7,909 bases of DNA from Endomicrobium sp. (GTDB lineage: Bacteria; Elusimicrobiota; Endomicrobiia; Endomicrobiales; Endomicrobiaceae), in NCBI GenBank assembly GCA_031273645.1, contig JAISRM010000243.1, positions 1-7,909 on the forward strand. The letters are read 5' to 3'. Shown here piece after piece: positions 1 to 4,655 of this stretch. Position 1 is the stretch's first letter; each line of letters starts with the position of its first letter. Both the position numbers and the translations under genes were made by a program. The notes beneath the pieces were generated by a model, which made no database searches, was not told the DNA's origin, and worked only from the letters and a program-made list of their open reading frames with translations.

Positions 1-117
1 TCCCGTCGGATAACGGACTATTTCAATTCCCGCTCCCGCGAGGGGAGCGACATCCGCATTGAAATTCAACCGTTTCAAAATTTTTATTTCAATTCCCGCT
101 CCCGCGAGGGGAGCGTG
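1..117 (-). CRISPR. End of a type I-C-like CRISPR array (two repeats)
   Basis: Two near-identical repeats lie at 20-51 and 86-117. They are identical over 31 bases (19-49 and 85-115). Read on the minus strand the repeat begins GTCGCTCCCC, has a GC-rich hairpin (GCTCCC paired with GGGAGC) and ends GGAATTGAAAT, the form known for subtype I-C repeats, whose ATTGAAA(C/T) end becomes the crRNA 5' handle. The spacer at 52-85 is 34 nt, usual for I-C. Bases 1-19 are part of another spacer, so the array continues to the left. The right-hand repeat differs at its outer two bases (TG at 116-117 instead of AC at 50-51). In this orientation the leader should lie to the right, yet 118-170 has no obvious AT-rich leader. 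No cas gene is present in the window. With only two copies visible, subtype is inferred from the repeat alone. Confidence 0.88.
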
Positions 118-171
118 AGGCTACAGCGCAAGGTTTGTTTGTCCTGATACTTTGCAGCGACGATGTTAATA

Positions 172-214
172 AAAGAAAGCGTTTATAGACGATAAATCTA
201 TAAGCGCTTTCTTT
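172..214. terminator. Bidirectional intrinsic terminator after the integrase gene
   Basis: A 17-bp stem with a single G-T wobble is formed by 172-188 and 198-214 around a 9-nt loop. On the minus strand the stem runs into CTTTCTTTTATT, a good U-rich tail, so it would end the integrase operon. On the plus strand the tail (CTTTGTTGTTT) is weaker but could stop transcription coming from the CRISPR side. Confidence 0.75.
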
Positions 215-264
215 GTTGTTTAGGGGTTTTGTTTTTATCGGTTTTATGCTGCTTTGAGTTATTT

Positions 265-284
265 TGACCTAAAAATGACCTAAA
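265..284. repeat. Tandem TGACCTAAA pair beside the integrase stop codon
   Basis: TGACCTAAA occurs at 265-273 and again at 276-284, exactly 11 bp apart, about one helical turn, directly next to the integrase stop codon at 285. Short direct repeats phased this way near a tyrosine integrase gene are typical of arm-type binding sites in attP/attL. That role is inferred; no matching attR is in the window. Confidence 0.4.
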
Positions 285-1343
285 TTAATAGGGTAGGGAG
301 TTGATGTTTGTTAGGTGTTTTTCTGTAGTTACATGGCGGTATATTTTTAATATTGCAATGCTTTTTATTCTTGCGTATTCCATAACATCAACACTGTCTA
401 TATTTGAGTTTGCAAGCATAGACACAAATGTGTGTCTCAGCGTGTGCATTCCGGCATTTTTTATGCCTATTTTTTTAAATAGAGTTATTATTTTATGCGA
501 CAGTTCGGGGCTACGCGACACCCTTTGATTGTCATTGAGAATTGGAACAGCGTACGCTTCATTCGGATAAAGCCGGAATGCGCTTTTTAAATAATTGCTT
601 AATTTTTGCGATAGCGGTATTGAAACAGTATCGGCATTGTAATTAAATGTTTTGTGCGGCTCTACAATTATTGTGTTTGCGCTAAACAAAATGTCCTTCC
701 TTTTTAAGTTTAGCGCTTCCTTTAAGCGCAGTCCTGCGTAAAGTCCTAAATATATAAGCGTTAGAAAAACGTCTTTTTCCTGCGCGGTTAAACCTATAGA
801 TTTATATTTATTTGGAATATGCGAAAATATTTTTTCTATTTCTTCTTTCGAGAGAACTCTTTCTTTTATAACACTCTTTACGGAAAATCTGGGAATTTTG
901 CGGTTTAACGGGTGCTTTATATCATAATCTTTTACGTTTATAAGGTACGAAAATAATGCTCTGAATGTGTTTAACTCTCTGTTGATTGAGGATTTGCTTA
1001 ATTTCAAAGACAATCTTTTATCGATGTACTCATTGAACTTAGACGTCGTGGCTTCGTTAAGGAATTTTATAGGCGTAAGTCTATCAAAAGTGCGAAAGTG
1101 AAATTTATACGCTTCTGTTGTTTTTTTATATTTAATCGCGTATTCAATGAAATCTTTTGTTATGTCTTTCCACAGGGCGTTTAGAGGGTTAGCTTTGTTA
1201 TTCATTGCGGCGCGGGAAGCAAGGAAATCTATTTGCTCCTGTTTTGCGTCTTGCATGTTTTGAGCAGCGCAGGTATGACGACGTCGAACGCCGCTGTCAG
1301 AATACCTGAAAGTATATTTGTCGCCCTGTTTTTGTATTTTCAT
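285..1343 (-). CDS. int: Tyrosine recombinase / phage integrase
   Basis: A 352-aa site-specific recombinase of the tyrosine (lambda integrase) family, expected to insert and excise the element by strand exchange at att sites. An N-terminal arm and SAM-like core-binding domain occupy roughly residues 1-160, and the catalytic domain follows. Catalytic residues visible are R206 (in AGLRLKEAL), K231 (in EPHKTF), H300 and R303 (in HTLRHTF) and the nucleophile Y335 (in KIYRHV). The usual second histidine or tryptophan (the H of LGH) is replaced: the gap-free alignment from HTLRH to IY puts I326 there, and the preceding Gly is R325. The length is normal. The start lies 1 nt after the stop of the upstream membrane-protein gene, with a GGGGA ribosome-binding sequence inside that gene's end, so the two are cotranscribed with the repressor. 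Its 3' end faces the CRISPR array, the usual place for attL. It may still be active, since the other five catalytic positions are intact. Confidence 0.95.
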   Translation of the reverse strand: MKIQKQGDKYTFRYSDSGVRRRHTCAAQNMQDAKQEQIDFLASRAAMNNKANPLNALWKDITKDFIEYAIKYKKTTEAYKFHFRTFDRLTPIKFLNEATTSKFNEYIDKRLSLKLSKSSINRELNTFRALFSYLINVKDYDIKHPLNRKIPRFSVKSVIKERVLSKEEIEKIFSHIPNKYKSIGLTAQEKDVFLTLIYLGLYAGLRLKEALNLKRKDILFSANTIIVEPHKTFNYNADTVSIPLSQKLSNYLKSAFRLYPNEAYAVPILNDNQRVSRSPELSHKIITLFKKIGIKNAGMHTLRHTFVSMLANSNIDSVDVMEYARIKSIAILKIYRHVTTEKHLTNINSLPY

Positions 1344-1344
1344 G

Positions 1345-2085
1345 TTATCCCCGCTCTATCCGCTTTTTTGATATTAAAAATATTAAGTGTAGAAAAATTA
1401 TTGCAGTAGCAGTTATATCTATTATCTGCCAGATATCTCTGTTTAAATGTATTTGTATAATGGGATTAAAAAGTATTGCCGCGCAAACGAAAATCAAAAA
1501 TAATATTATTTTCTCTTGTTTGTAGCGAAGATAAGCAAAATAAGAAAATAAAAGCGTTATGTATATCCTTAAAAAAGTATAAAAACCATATGGCAAGCCG
1601 CTATGACGACGATTTGCCGGTTCAATAAATATTGCAAGGGTCAATAACGCAATTCCTACAAGAGAGGAAATTACGTAAATTTTTGTTTCTTTTTTTAAAG
1701 ATTTCATTTTATTGTAAAACTTATATAGATGTCTTCTTGTTATAAAAATGACTGTCGGGAATAAAAAAGCCAAAGACGACAATATTATGATTTTTGTTAT
1801 TTTTTCTTTGCGTTCCTTTTTTTTATAAAGTTCTATGCGTTCTTCTTCTTGCTTTTCTTTTCTTATTAGTAATATAGACGCTTCTCTTGTTTGTTGTATA
1901 GTTAATTGCATTGATTTGGGCGGATTTAAACCTAACGCATATCGCAGCTCTTCAATGTCTCTGGACGACGTGGTTATATATTTTCGCTCGCGGTTCGAAT
2001 CCCTTGTAGTTAATTCGTCATTTTGAGAATAGCCGTAGATAAATGCAAGGCATAAGAATAAGGTTATTAGCGTTAGCGTCTTCAT
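1345..2085 (-). CDS. Membrane protein with signal peptide and DUF6804-like C-terminal part
   Basis: A 246-aa predicted inner-membrane protein of unknown function. Residues 1-20 look like a signal peptide or N-terminal anchor (hydrophobic core LITLFLCLAFIYG). Residues 22-95 are hydrophilic and become a charged, coiled-coil-like helix rich in K, E and R (about 70-96). Five hydrophobic segments follow, near 97-116, 136-155, 168-186, 192-211 and 219-239. The last three resemble the DUF6804 family of small membrane proteins: a LPYGFYTFLR motif (164-173), ILFNPI (204-209) and a W in NRDIWQIID (215-223). Here that unit is extended by an extracytoplasmic part and two extra helices, possibly a fusion. 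It starts 4 bp inside the repressor gene (ATGA overlap) and ends 1 nt before the integrase, so it should be expressed in the lysogen. That position suits superinfection exclusion, defence or lysogenic conversion, but nothing in the sequence proves any of these. Confidence 0.85.
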   Translation of the reverse strand: MKTLTLITLFLCLAFIYGYSQNDELTTRDSNRERKYITTSSRDIEELRYALGLNPPKSMQLTIQQTREASILLIRKEKQEEERIELYKKKERKEKITKIIILSSLAFLFPTVIFITRRHLYKFYNKMKSLKKETKIYVISSLVGIALLTLAIFIEPANRRHSGLPYGFYTFLRIYITLLFSYFAYLRYKQEKIILFLIFVCAAILFNPIIQIHLNRDIWQIIDITATAIIFLHLIFLISKKRIERG

Positions 2086-2435
2086 TTTTTTATCCTCTCT
2101 AATATCTCAATCTTACCTTTTAGGTAGGCGTTTTCCTTTTCGAGTTCGCTTATTTTTGAAATATAATTTTTAATATCTTCCGCCGCTTGCGCATGTATCT
2201 GCGTATTGTCGCCAAAAGCTGAAAAATACTGCCCTTTTGTGTTAATAAAGTAATTTAAATTTTTTTTCGTCGCTTTTGCGATTTTTTCTAACTGCGGCAA
2301 TGTTGTATTTGTTATGCCTCTGACTATTTTGCTTACCGCTGCCTGTTTTAAACCTAACGTTCGTCCTAAATCTTTTTGGGTTATCGAATTTTCATGCATG
2401 GCTATTCTAATCTTTTCCGCAATTTCTTTTTTCAT
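2082..2435 (-). CDS. XRE-family helix-turn-helix repressor (CI-like)
   Basis: A 117-aa DNA-binding protein, probably the phage repressor. Residues 5-62 form a Cro/CI-type helix-turn-helix domain: ITQKDLGRTLGLKQAAVSKI spans the two helices, with KQAAVSKIVRG as recognition helix. A short linker (GDNTQIHAQ) leads to a charged heptad-like helix at about 86-117, probably for dimerisation. No S24/LexA-type peptidase domain is present, so RecA-stimulated self-cleavage is not the expected induction route. It is the first gene of the minus-strand operon with the membrane protein and integrase and faces the early operon across a control region with a perfect palindromic operator. The ribosome-binding sequence AAAAGGAA lies 8-9 nt before the ATG. 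Repressor rather than Cro is inferred from the shared operon with the integrase. Confidence 0.88.
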   Translation of the reverse strand: MKKEIAEKIRIAMHENSITQKDLGRTLGLKQAAVSKIVRGITNTTLPQLEKIAKATKKNLNYFINTKGQYFSAFGDNTQIHAQAAEDIKNYISKISELEKENAYLKGKIEILERIKK

Positions 2436-2456
2436 AAATAAATTCCTTTTAGTAAT

Positions 2457-2485
2457 TTTTTAGACGACAAAATTCTTGTTGACAA
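2457..2485 (-). promoter_or_regulatory. Leftward promoter of the repressor-integrase operon
   Basis: On the minus strand, TTGTCA (2485-2480) and TAAAAA (2462-2457) are 17 bp apart. The -35 is a 5/6 match and the -10 a 4/6 match to sigma70 consensus. Its -35 overlaps that of the rightward promoter by 5 bp, so the two promoters stand back to back. A TTAGTA half-site (2449-2454), identical to part of the operator, lies between this -10 and the repressor start and may allow autoregulation. Confidence 0.5.
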
Positions 2486-2507
2486 ATATTGCTTTTAGTA
2501 GTACAAT
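2479..2507 (+). promoter_or_regulatory. Strong rightward early promoter
   Basis: TTGACA at 2479-2484 (6/6 to consensus) and TACAAT at 2502-2507 (5/6) are separated by exactly 17 bp. Transcription should start near 2514. The -10 box lies inside the palindromic operator, so a bound repressor would exclude RNA polymerase. The promoter drives the leader RNA and, past the terminator at 2595-2630, the whole plus-strand operon. Confidence 0.82.
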
Positions 2508-2515
2508 ACTACTAA
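2495..2515. promoter_or_regulatory. Palindromic operator TTAGTAGTA-CAA-TACTACTAA
   Basis: A perfect 9-bp inverted repeat with a 3-bp centre covers the -10 box and presumed start point of the rightward promoter. A partial copy (TTAGTA) lies at 2449-2454 before the repressor gene. Size and placement fit a dimeric XRE repressor; the small helix-turn-helix protein at 2666 is the other possible ligand. Confidence 0.75.
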
Positions 2516-2634
2516 TGAAAATTCACGGGCAACTAACTATTATCAATACAGCAATAAAAATAGCATGGGTTACCGTGAATTTCCCGTGCATGTAAAAACC
2601 CGCTTAATGCCACCCGGCATAGCGGGTTTTATTA
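2514..2634 (+). ncRNA. Structured leader or small RNA of the early operon
   Basis: The strong promoter should give an RNA from about 2514 that meets an intrinsic terminator ending near 2634, a product of about 120 nt. Inside it, 2521-2528 (ATTCACGG) pairs with 2573-2580 (CCGTGAAT), extended by AAC/GTT. Separately, 2563-2569 (GCATGGG) pairs with 2583-2589 (CCCGTGC, one G-U). The two stems interleave, so they are alternatives, with connecting loops too short for an ordinary pseudoknot. A third option pairs CACGGG (2524-2529) with CCCGTG (2583-2588). This suggests an attenuator-like leader or a stand-alone small RNA. No known riboswitch class is recognised. Confidence 0.5.
2595..2630 (+). terminator. 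Intrinsic terminator in the leader of the early operon
   Basis: AAAACCCGC (2595-2603) pairs with GCGGGTTTT (2622-2630), and inside it ATGCC (2607-2611) pairs with GGCAT (2616-2620) around the loop ACCC. The run TTTTATTATA follows on the plus strand. It stands between the only strong rightward promoter and the first early gene, so readthrough, antitermination or an unseen second promoter is needed to express the operon. Confidence 0.8.
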
Positions 2635-2665
2635 TACAAAATTTTAAAAAAGGGGGTGAATCCAA

Positions 2666-2866
2666 ATGACACAACCCGAAATGTTTTTGGTTAAGGGAAA
2701 AACATTAATATCTTCTGAGCAACTTATGCGCTTTCTGCGGATTAATCGGTCTGCGCTGACGATGAAGCTCAAGCGCATGGGGCTGAGAGGGGTGTATCTC
2801 AATCTTGACGGAAGAAAAACGCAGAAGTATTACAATTTCGATAAATTTTTACAAATTTTAGATTAA
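2666..2866 (+). CDS. Small helix-turn-helix DNA-binding protein
   Basis: A 66-aa protein, first gene of the rightward operon. Residues 16-40 (SSEQLMRFLRINRSALTMKL) look like a helix-turn-helix, followed by a wing-like strand pair (GVYLNLDGRKTQKYYNF) and a last helix, an arrangement like MerR/excisionase-type small winged domains. Position suggests a Cro-like or excisionase-like regulator, but the sequence does not decide between them. Strong ribosome-binding sequence AAAGGGGGTG (2648-2657), 8 nt before the ATG. A start further upstream would place the terminator hairpin in the coding region, so this ATG is preferred. Confidence 0.72.
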   Translation: MTQPEMFLVKGKTLISSEQLMRFLRINRSALTMKLKRMGLRGVYLNLDGRKTQKYYNFDKFLQILD

Positions 2867-2885
2867 TAAGAGAGGAATAAAAAAA

Positions 2886-3212
2886 ATGAATAAAAAAATG
2901 ACAATTAGTTACAGAGAGCCGGGATATTACCCCATAGCCGCATTGCTTGAGTTGGATTTTTCGTCGGAAAAAAAGACAGGTCAACATCAGGGCAGTGGCA
3001 GAGCGGTATACTACACAGAAATCGTTGTTAATAAAAAGCTGACGGCAACCGACACCGGAATGCCAACAGTAATAATTGACAAATTATTTGTTGTGTATTG
3101 GGCGCAGGAAAACGTCGGCGACACAACTTATTTTTATGCGGCCGCGGCCGACAAAGAAGAGTTGCTACAGGCGTTTACAAGTTATGCAATAATTTTTGAC
3201 AAAAATTTTTGA
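2886..3212 (+). CDS. Hypothetical early protein, 108 aa
   Basis: Not recognised. A soluble-looking 108-aa protein with alternating short hydrophobic stretches suggesting beta strands (TEIVVNKKL, PTVIIDKLFVVYWAQ, TTYFYAAAAD) and a final helix (KEELLQAFTSYAIIF). No membrane segment, Cys pair or catalytic motif is seen. The ribosome-binding sequence AGAGGA (2871-2876) is 9 nt before the ATG at 2886; a second ATG at 2898 is also possible but less well spaced. The preceding gene ends 19 nt upstream and the next begins 9 nt downstream, so it is part of one operon. Position between the regulator and the recombination genes is typical of quickly evolving host-takeover proteins. Confidence 0.75.
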   Translation: MNKKMTISYREPGYYPIAALLELDFSSEKKTGQHQGSGRAVYYTEIVVNKKLTATDTGMPTVIIDKLFVVYWAQENVGDTTYFYAAAADKEELLQAFTSYAIIFDKNF

Positions 3213-3221
3213 GGTGAAAAA

Positions 3222-3458
3222 ATGAAAAATCCGTTAAGAGCCTTGACGACTCTGGGAGTAACTGCAGTATGTTTGGCGGCGGCAGTTGCGATTTTTATTG
3301 TTCTTGTTGCCGTGAGTGTGTTATCCGGCGGGGAGCGGGTGGGTTACAATTACAGGACACCGACGATAGAGGCGGCGGAGCTGACACCGCTTGAGACGGT
3401 ATGGGGTGAGTTTCGGACGGAAGAAGAAAGGGAAAAGATTTTAAATTATAGGGGGTAA
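3222..3458 (+). CDS. Small single-pass membrane protein, 78 aa
   Basis: Not recognised. A short cationic N-terminus (MKNPLRAL) leads to one long hydrophobic segment at residues 9-35 (VCLAAAVAIFIVLVAVSVL), then a hydrophilic tail of about 43 residues, acidic towards the end (EFRTEEEREKIL). The positive-inside rule suggests a cytoplasmic N-terminus and an outside tail, though an uncleaved signal-like anchor is equally possible. The ribosome-binding sequence GAGGTGA (3211-3217) overlaps the stop codon of the previous gene, so translation is probably coupled. It could be an early superinfection-related membrane peptide; nothing in the sequence shows this. Confidence 0.75.
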   Translation: MKNPLRALTTLGVTAVCLAAAVAIFIVLVAVSVLSGGERVGYNYRTPTIEAAELTPLETVWGEFRTEEEREKILNYRG

Positions 3459-3463
3459 AAAAA

Positions 3464-3634
3464 ATGAAAATAGAAATGGTTTTTTTTGTTAATGAAGCAG
3501 GAATTTGGGGAGTGTACAAGAAAGGGAAGGCAAAGCTTGGCGGCGGGAGAGGGCACTCAATGGCTGAAGCGTTGGCGGATTATGCCAACAGATACCCAGA
3601 TGAAGTGCGGCAAGGGAAAAAGGGGATAAAATGA
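3464..3634 (+). CDS. Small conserved-looking phage protein, 56 aa
   Basis: A 56-aa protein beginning MKIEMVFFVNEAGIWGVY, with two likely beta strands (MVFFVNEAG, WGVYKKGKAKLG) and a helix after GHSMAEALADYANRYP, ending in a basic tail. The strand-strand-helix pattern with a Gly-rich turn before an EAL helix recalls the small HicB-like fold, but the match is too weak to name a family. The ribosome-binding sequence AGGGGG (3450-3455) overlaps the end of the previous gene, and the stop overlaps the next start as ATGA, so it is translationally coupled on both sides. This tight packing is the main support for it being real. Confidence 0.68.
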   Translation: MKIEMVFFVNEAGIWGVYKKGKAKLGGGRGHSMAEALADYANRYPDEVRQGKKGIK

Positions 3635-3888
3635 AAATGGAAAATATAGAAAAGGCAACTGAGCTTAAGATTAGACATATAAGAATTTCAGACGACATAG
3701 AGCGACTGACAAAAAAAACTGTTGATGGAAAATATGTGTTCGGGGAAGCAAGCATAGTATTCAACGACAAATTGTTTAATCGCGTTATCCCCGATTCGTT
3801 TGATGTAGAAGTGTTACGCGATTATATCCTTAAAAATCTACAAACGCTTAAAGAGAAAATAGAAAAACAAATAGAAGAGCTTGATTAG
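3631..3888 (+). CDS. Hypothetical early protein, 85 aa
   Basis: Not recognised. An 85-aa protein rich in charged residues: a first helix (about 3-30), a short strand-like stretch (KYVFGEASIVFNDKLF, 34-49) and a long C-terminal helix (59-85) with coiled-coil character ending EKIEKQIEELD. No membrane segment or metal-binding motif. It starts within the previous gene's stop (ATGA), preceded by AAAAAGGGG; a second ATG two codons later (3637) is possible. It probably makes a small helical, perhaps oligomeric, phage accessory protein. Confidence 0.72.
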   Translation: MKMENIEKATELKIRHIRISDDIERLTKKTVDGKYVFGEASIVFNDKLFNRVIPDSFDVEVLRDYILKNLQTLKEKIEKQIEELD

Positions 3889-3898
3889 GGGGATTAAT

Positions 3899-4000
3899 AT
3901 GCCTACATGTGCGGGTTGCGGAAGCGAATATGGGGAGTATTGCGGGTGCGGGTGCTTTGATTATCCGGAAGACGAGGACGAGGACTATGACGAGGACTGA
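3899..4000 (+). CDS. Cys-rich acidic-tail microprotein, 33 aa
   Basis: A 33-aa reading frame with a good ribosome-binding sequence (AGGGGGA, 3887-3893) 5 nt before the ATG. It has five cysteines in 19 residues: TCAGC (C4, C7) and YCGCGC (C15, C17, C19), which could hold one zinc ion or another metal. The tail is an almost pure Asp/Glu run (EDEDEDYDED). Its last 14 nt overlap the exonuclease start, and the GACGAGGAC repeats encoding the acidic tail also supply the exonuclease's ribosome-binding sequence, so the two are probably coupled. Not a known family; a small zinc-binding protein is inferred. Confidence 0.55.
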   Translation: MPTCAGCGSEYGEYCGCGCFDYPEDEDEDYDED

Positions 4001-4643
4001 GTGGCTTAAACAACGGCAAAACGGGATAGGCGGCTCTGAGGCGGCGGCGATTATGGGTATGAACCCGTATATGACGAACGCTGAGCTGTGGGAGTATAAA
4101 ACAGGCAAGCGGGTAAGAGCAGATGTTGATAATGAGTATATGCGATACGGCAGGGAAGCGGAAAAGCCCCTTATAGAATTATTTGCGCTTGATTATCCCG
4201 ACTATAGAGTAACGATACCTAAATCATATACTCTAATTATGAATCCAAATTATCCGTTTATTTTAGGGACTGTCGACGGAAATCTGGAAGAAATAATGCC
4301 AATCGTAAGAAAAGGATTTTTGGAAGTTAAGACGACATTCATACTTGCCTCAAATCAAAAAGAGCGGTGGAATGAGCGCGTGCCGGACAATTATTACATA
4401 CAGCTTTTACACTATTTATTAGTTAATCCTGAGTATCAATTTTGCTGGCTTAAAGCGCAGTTAAAATCAGAATGGAAAAACGATAGCGGTAAAAAAGAAA
4501 TCCGCTTGACGACGAAACATTATTATTTTGAACGCGCTGAAGTGGAAGAGGATTTAAAAATTCTTTTAGAAAAAGAAGTTGAATTTTGGGAAAAATATGT
4601 AATGAAGGATATAAGACCGCCGCTTGTGTTACCGGCGATATAA
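3987..4643 (+). CDS. YqaJ-family (lambda exonuclease-like) recombination nuclease
   Basis: A 218-aa PD-(D/E)XK nuclease of the YqaJ viral recombinase family, which digests double-stranded DNA 5' to 3' and leaves 3' tails for an annealase. Visible motifs are GIGGSEAAAIMG (13-24, the family's start), GREAEKPLIELF (55-66) with E59, GTVDG with D97, FLEVKTT with E113 and K115, and YIQLLHYLLV (137-146) with Q139, so the active site appears complete. Length is normal. The frame is open further upstream, to 3909, but those residues are the shadow of the Cys-rich gene. The MTRTEWLKQRQNG start at 3987 is typical of the family and has GAGG 9 nt upstream. It forms a cassette with the DUF1351 protein and RecT downstream. 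Confidence 0.93.
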   Translation: MTRTEWLKQRQNGIGGSEAAAIMGMNPYMTNAELWEYKTGKRVRADVDNEYMRYGREAEKPLIELFALDYPDYRVTIPKSYTLIMNPNYPFILGTVDGNLEEIMPIVRKGFLEVKTTFILASNQKERWNERVPDNYYIQLLHYLLVNPEYQFCWLKAQLKSEWKNDSGKKEIRLTTKHYYFERAEVEEDLKILLEKEVEFWEKYVMKDIRPPLVLPAI

Positions 4644-4655
4644 AAGGAGATATAA

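Noticed and set aside
301..528. 75-aa plus-strand frame opposite the integrase
   Set aside because: Antisense to the conserved catalytic end of the integrase gene, with no protein family resemblance.
2521..2630. Phage RNA mimicking the CRISPR repeat
   Set aside because: The leader hairpins share no meaningful sequence with the repeat: neither the GCTCCC/GGGAGC hairpin nor the ATTGAAAT handle is present.
2565..2669. 34-aa frame from the ATG in the leader, through the terminator, overlapping the start of the helix-turn-helix gene
   Set aside because: It has no Shine-Dalgarno sequence, and its codons are made of the hairpin, terminator and the next gene's ribosome-binding site. A leader peptide that controls the terminator by translation cannot be excluded but is not supported.
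2799..2987. Minus-strand frame across the 66-aa and 108-aa genes
   Set aside because: Spans the gap between two well-started plus-strand genes and has no ribosome-binding support.
3909..3986. Upstream extension of the exonuclease frame
   Set aside because: The extra 26 residues are the shadow of the Cys-rich gene in another frame, lack family similarity, and the start at 3987 gives the typical YqaJ N-terminus.
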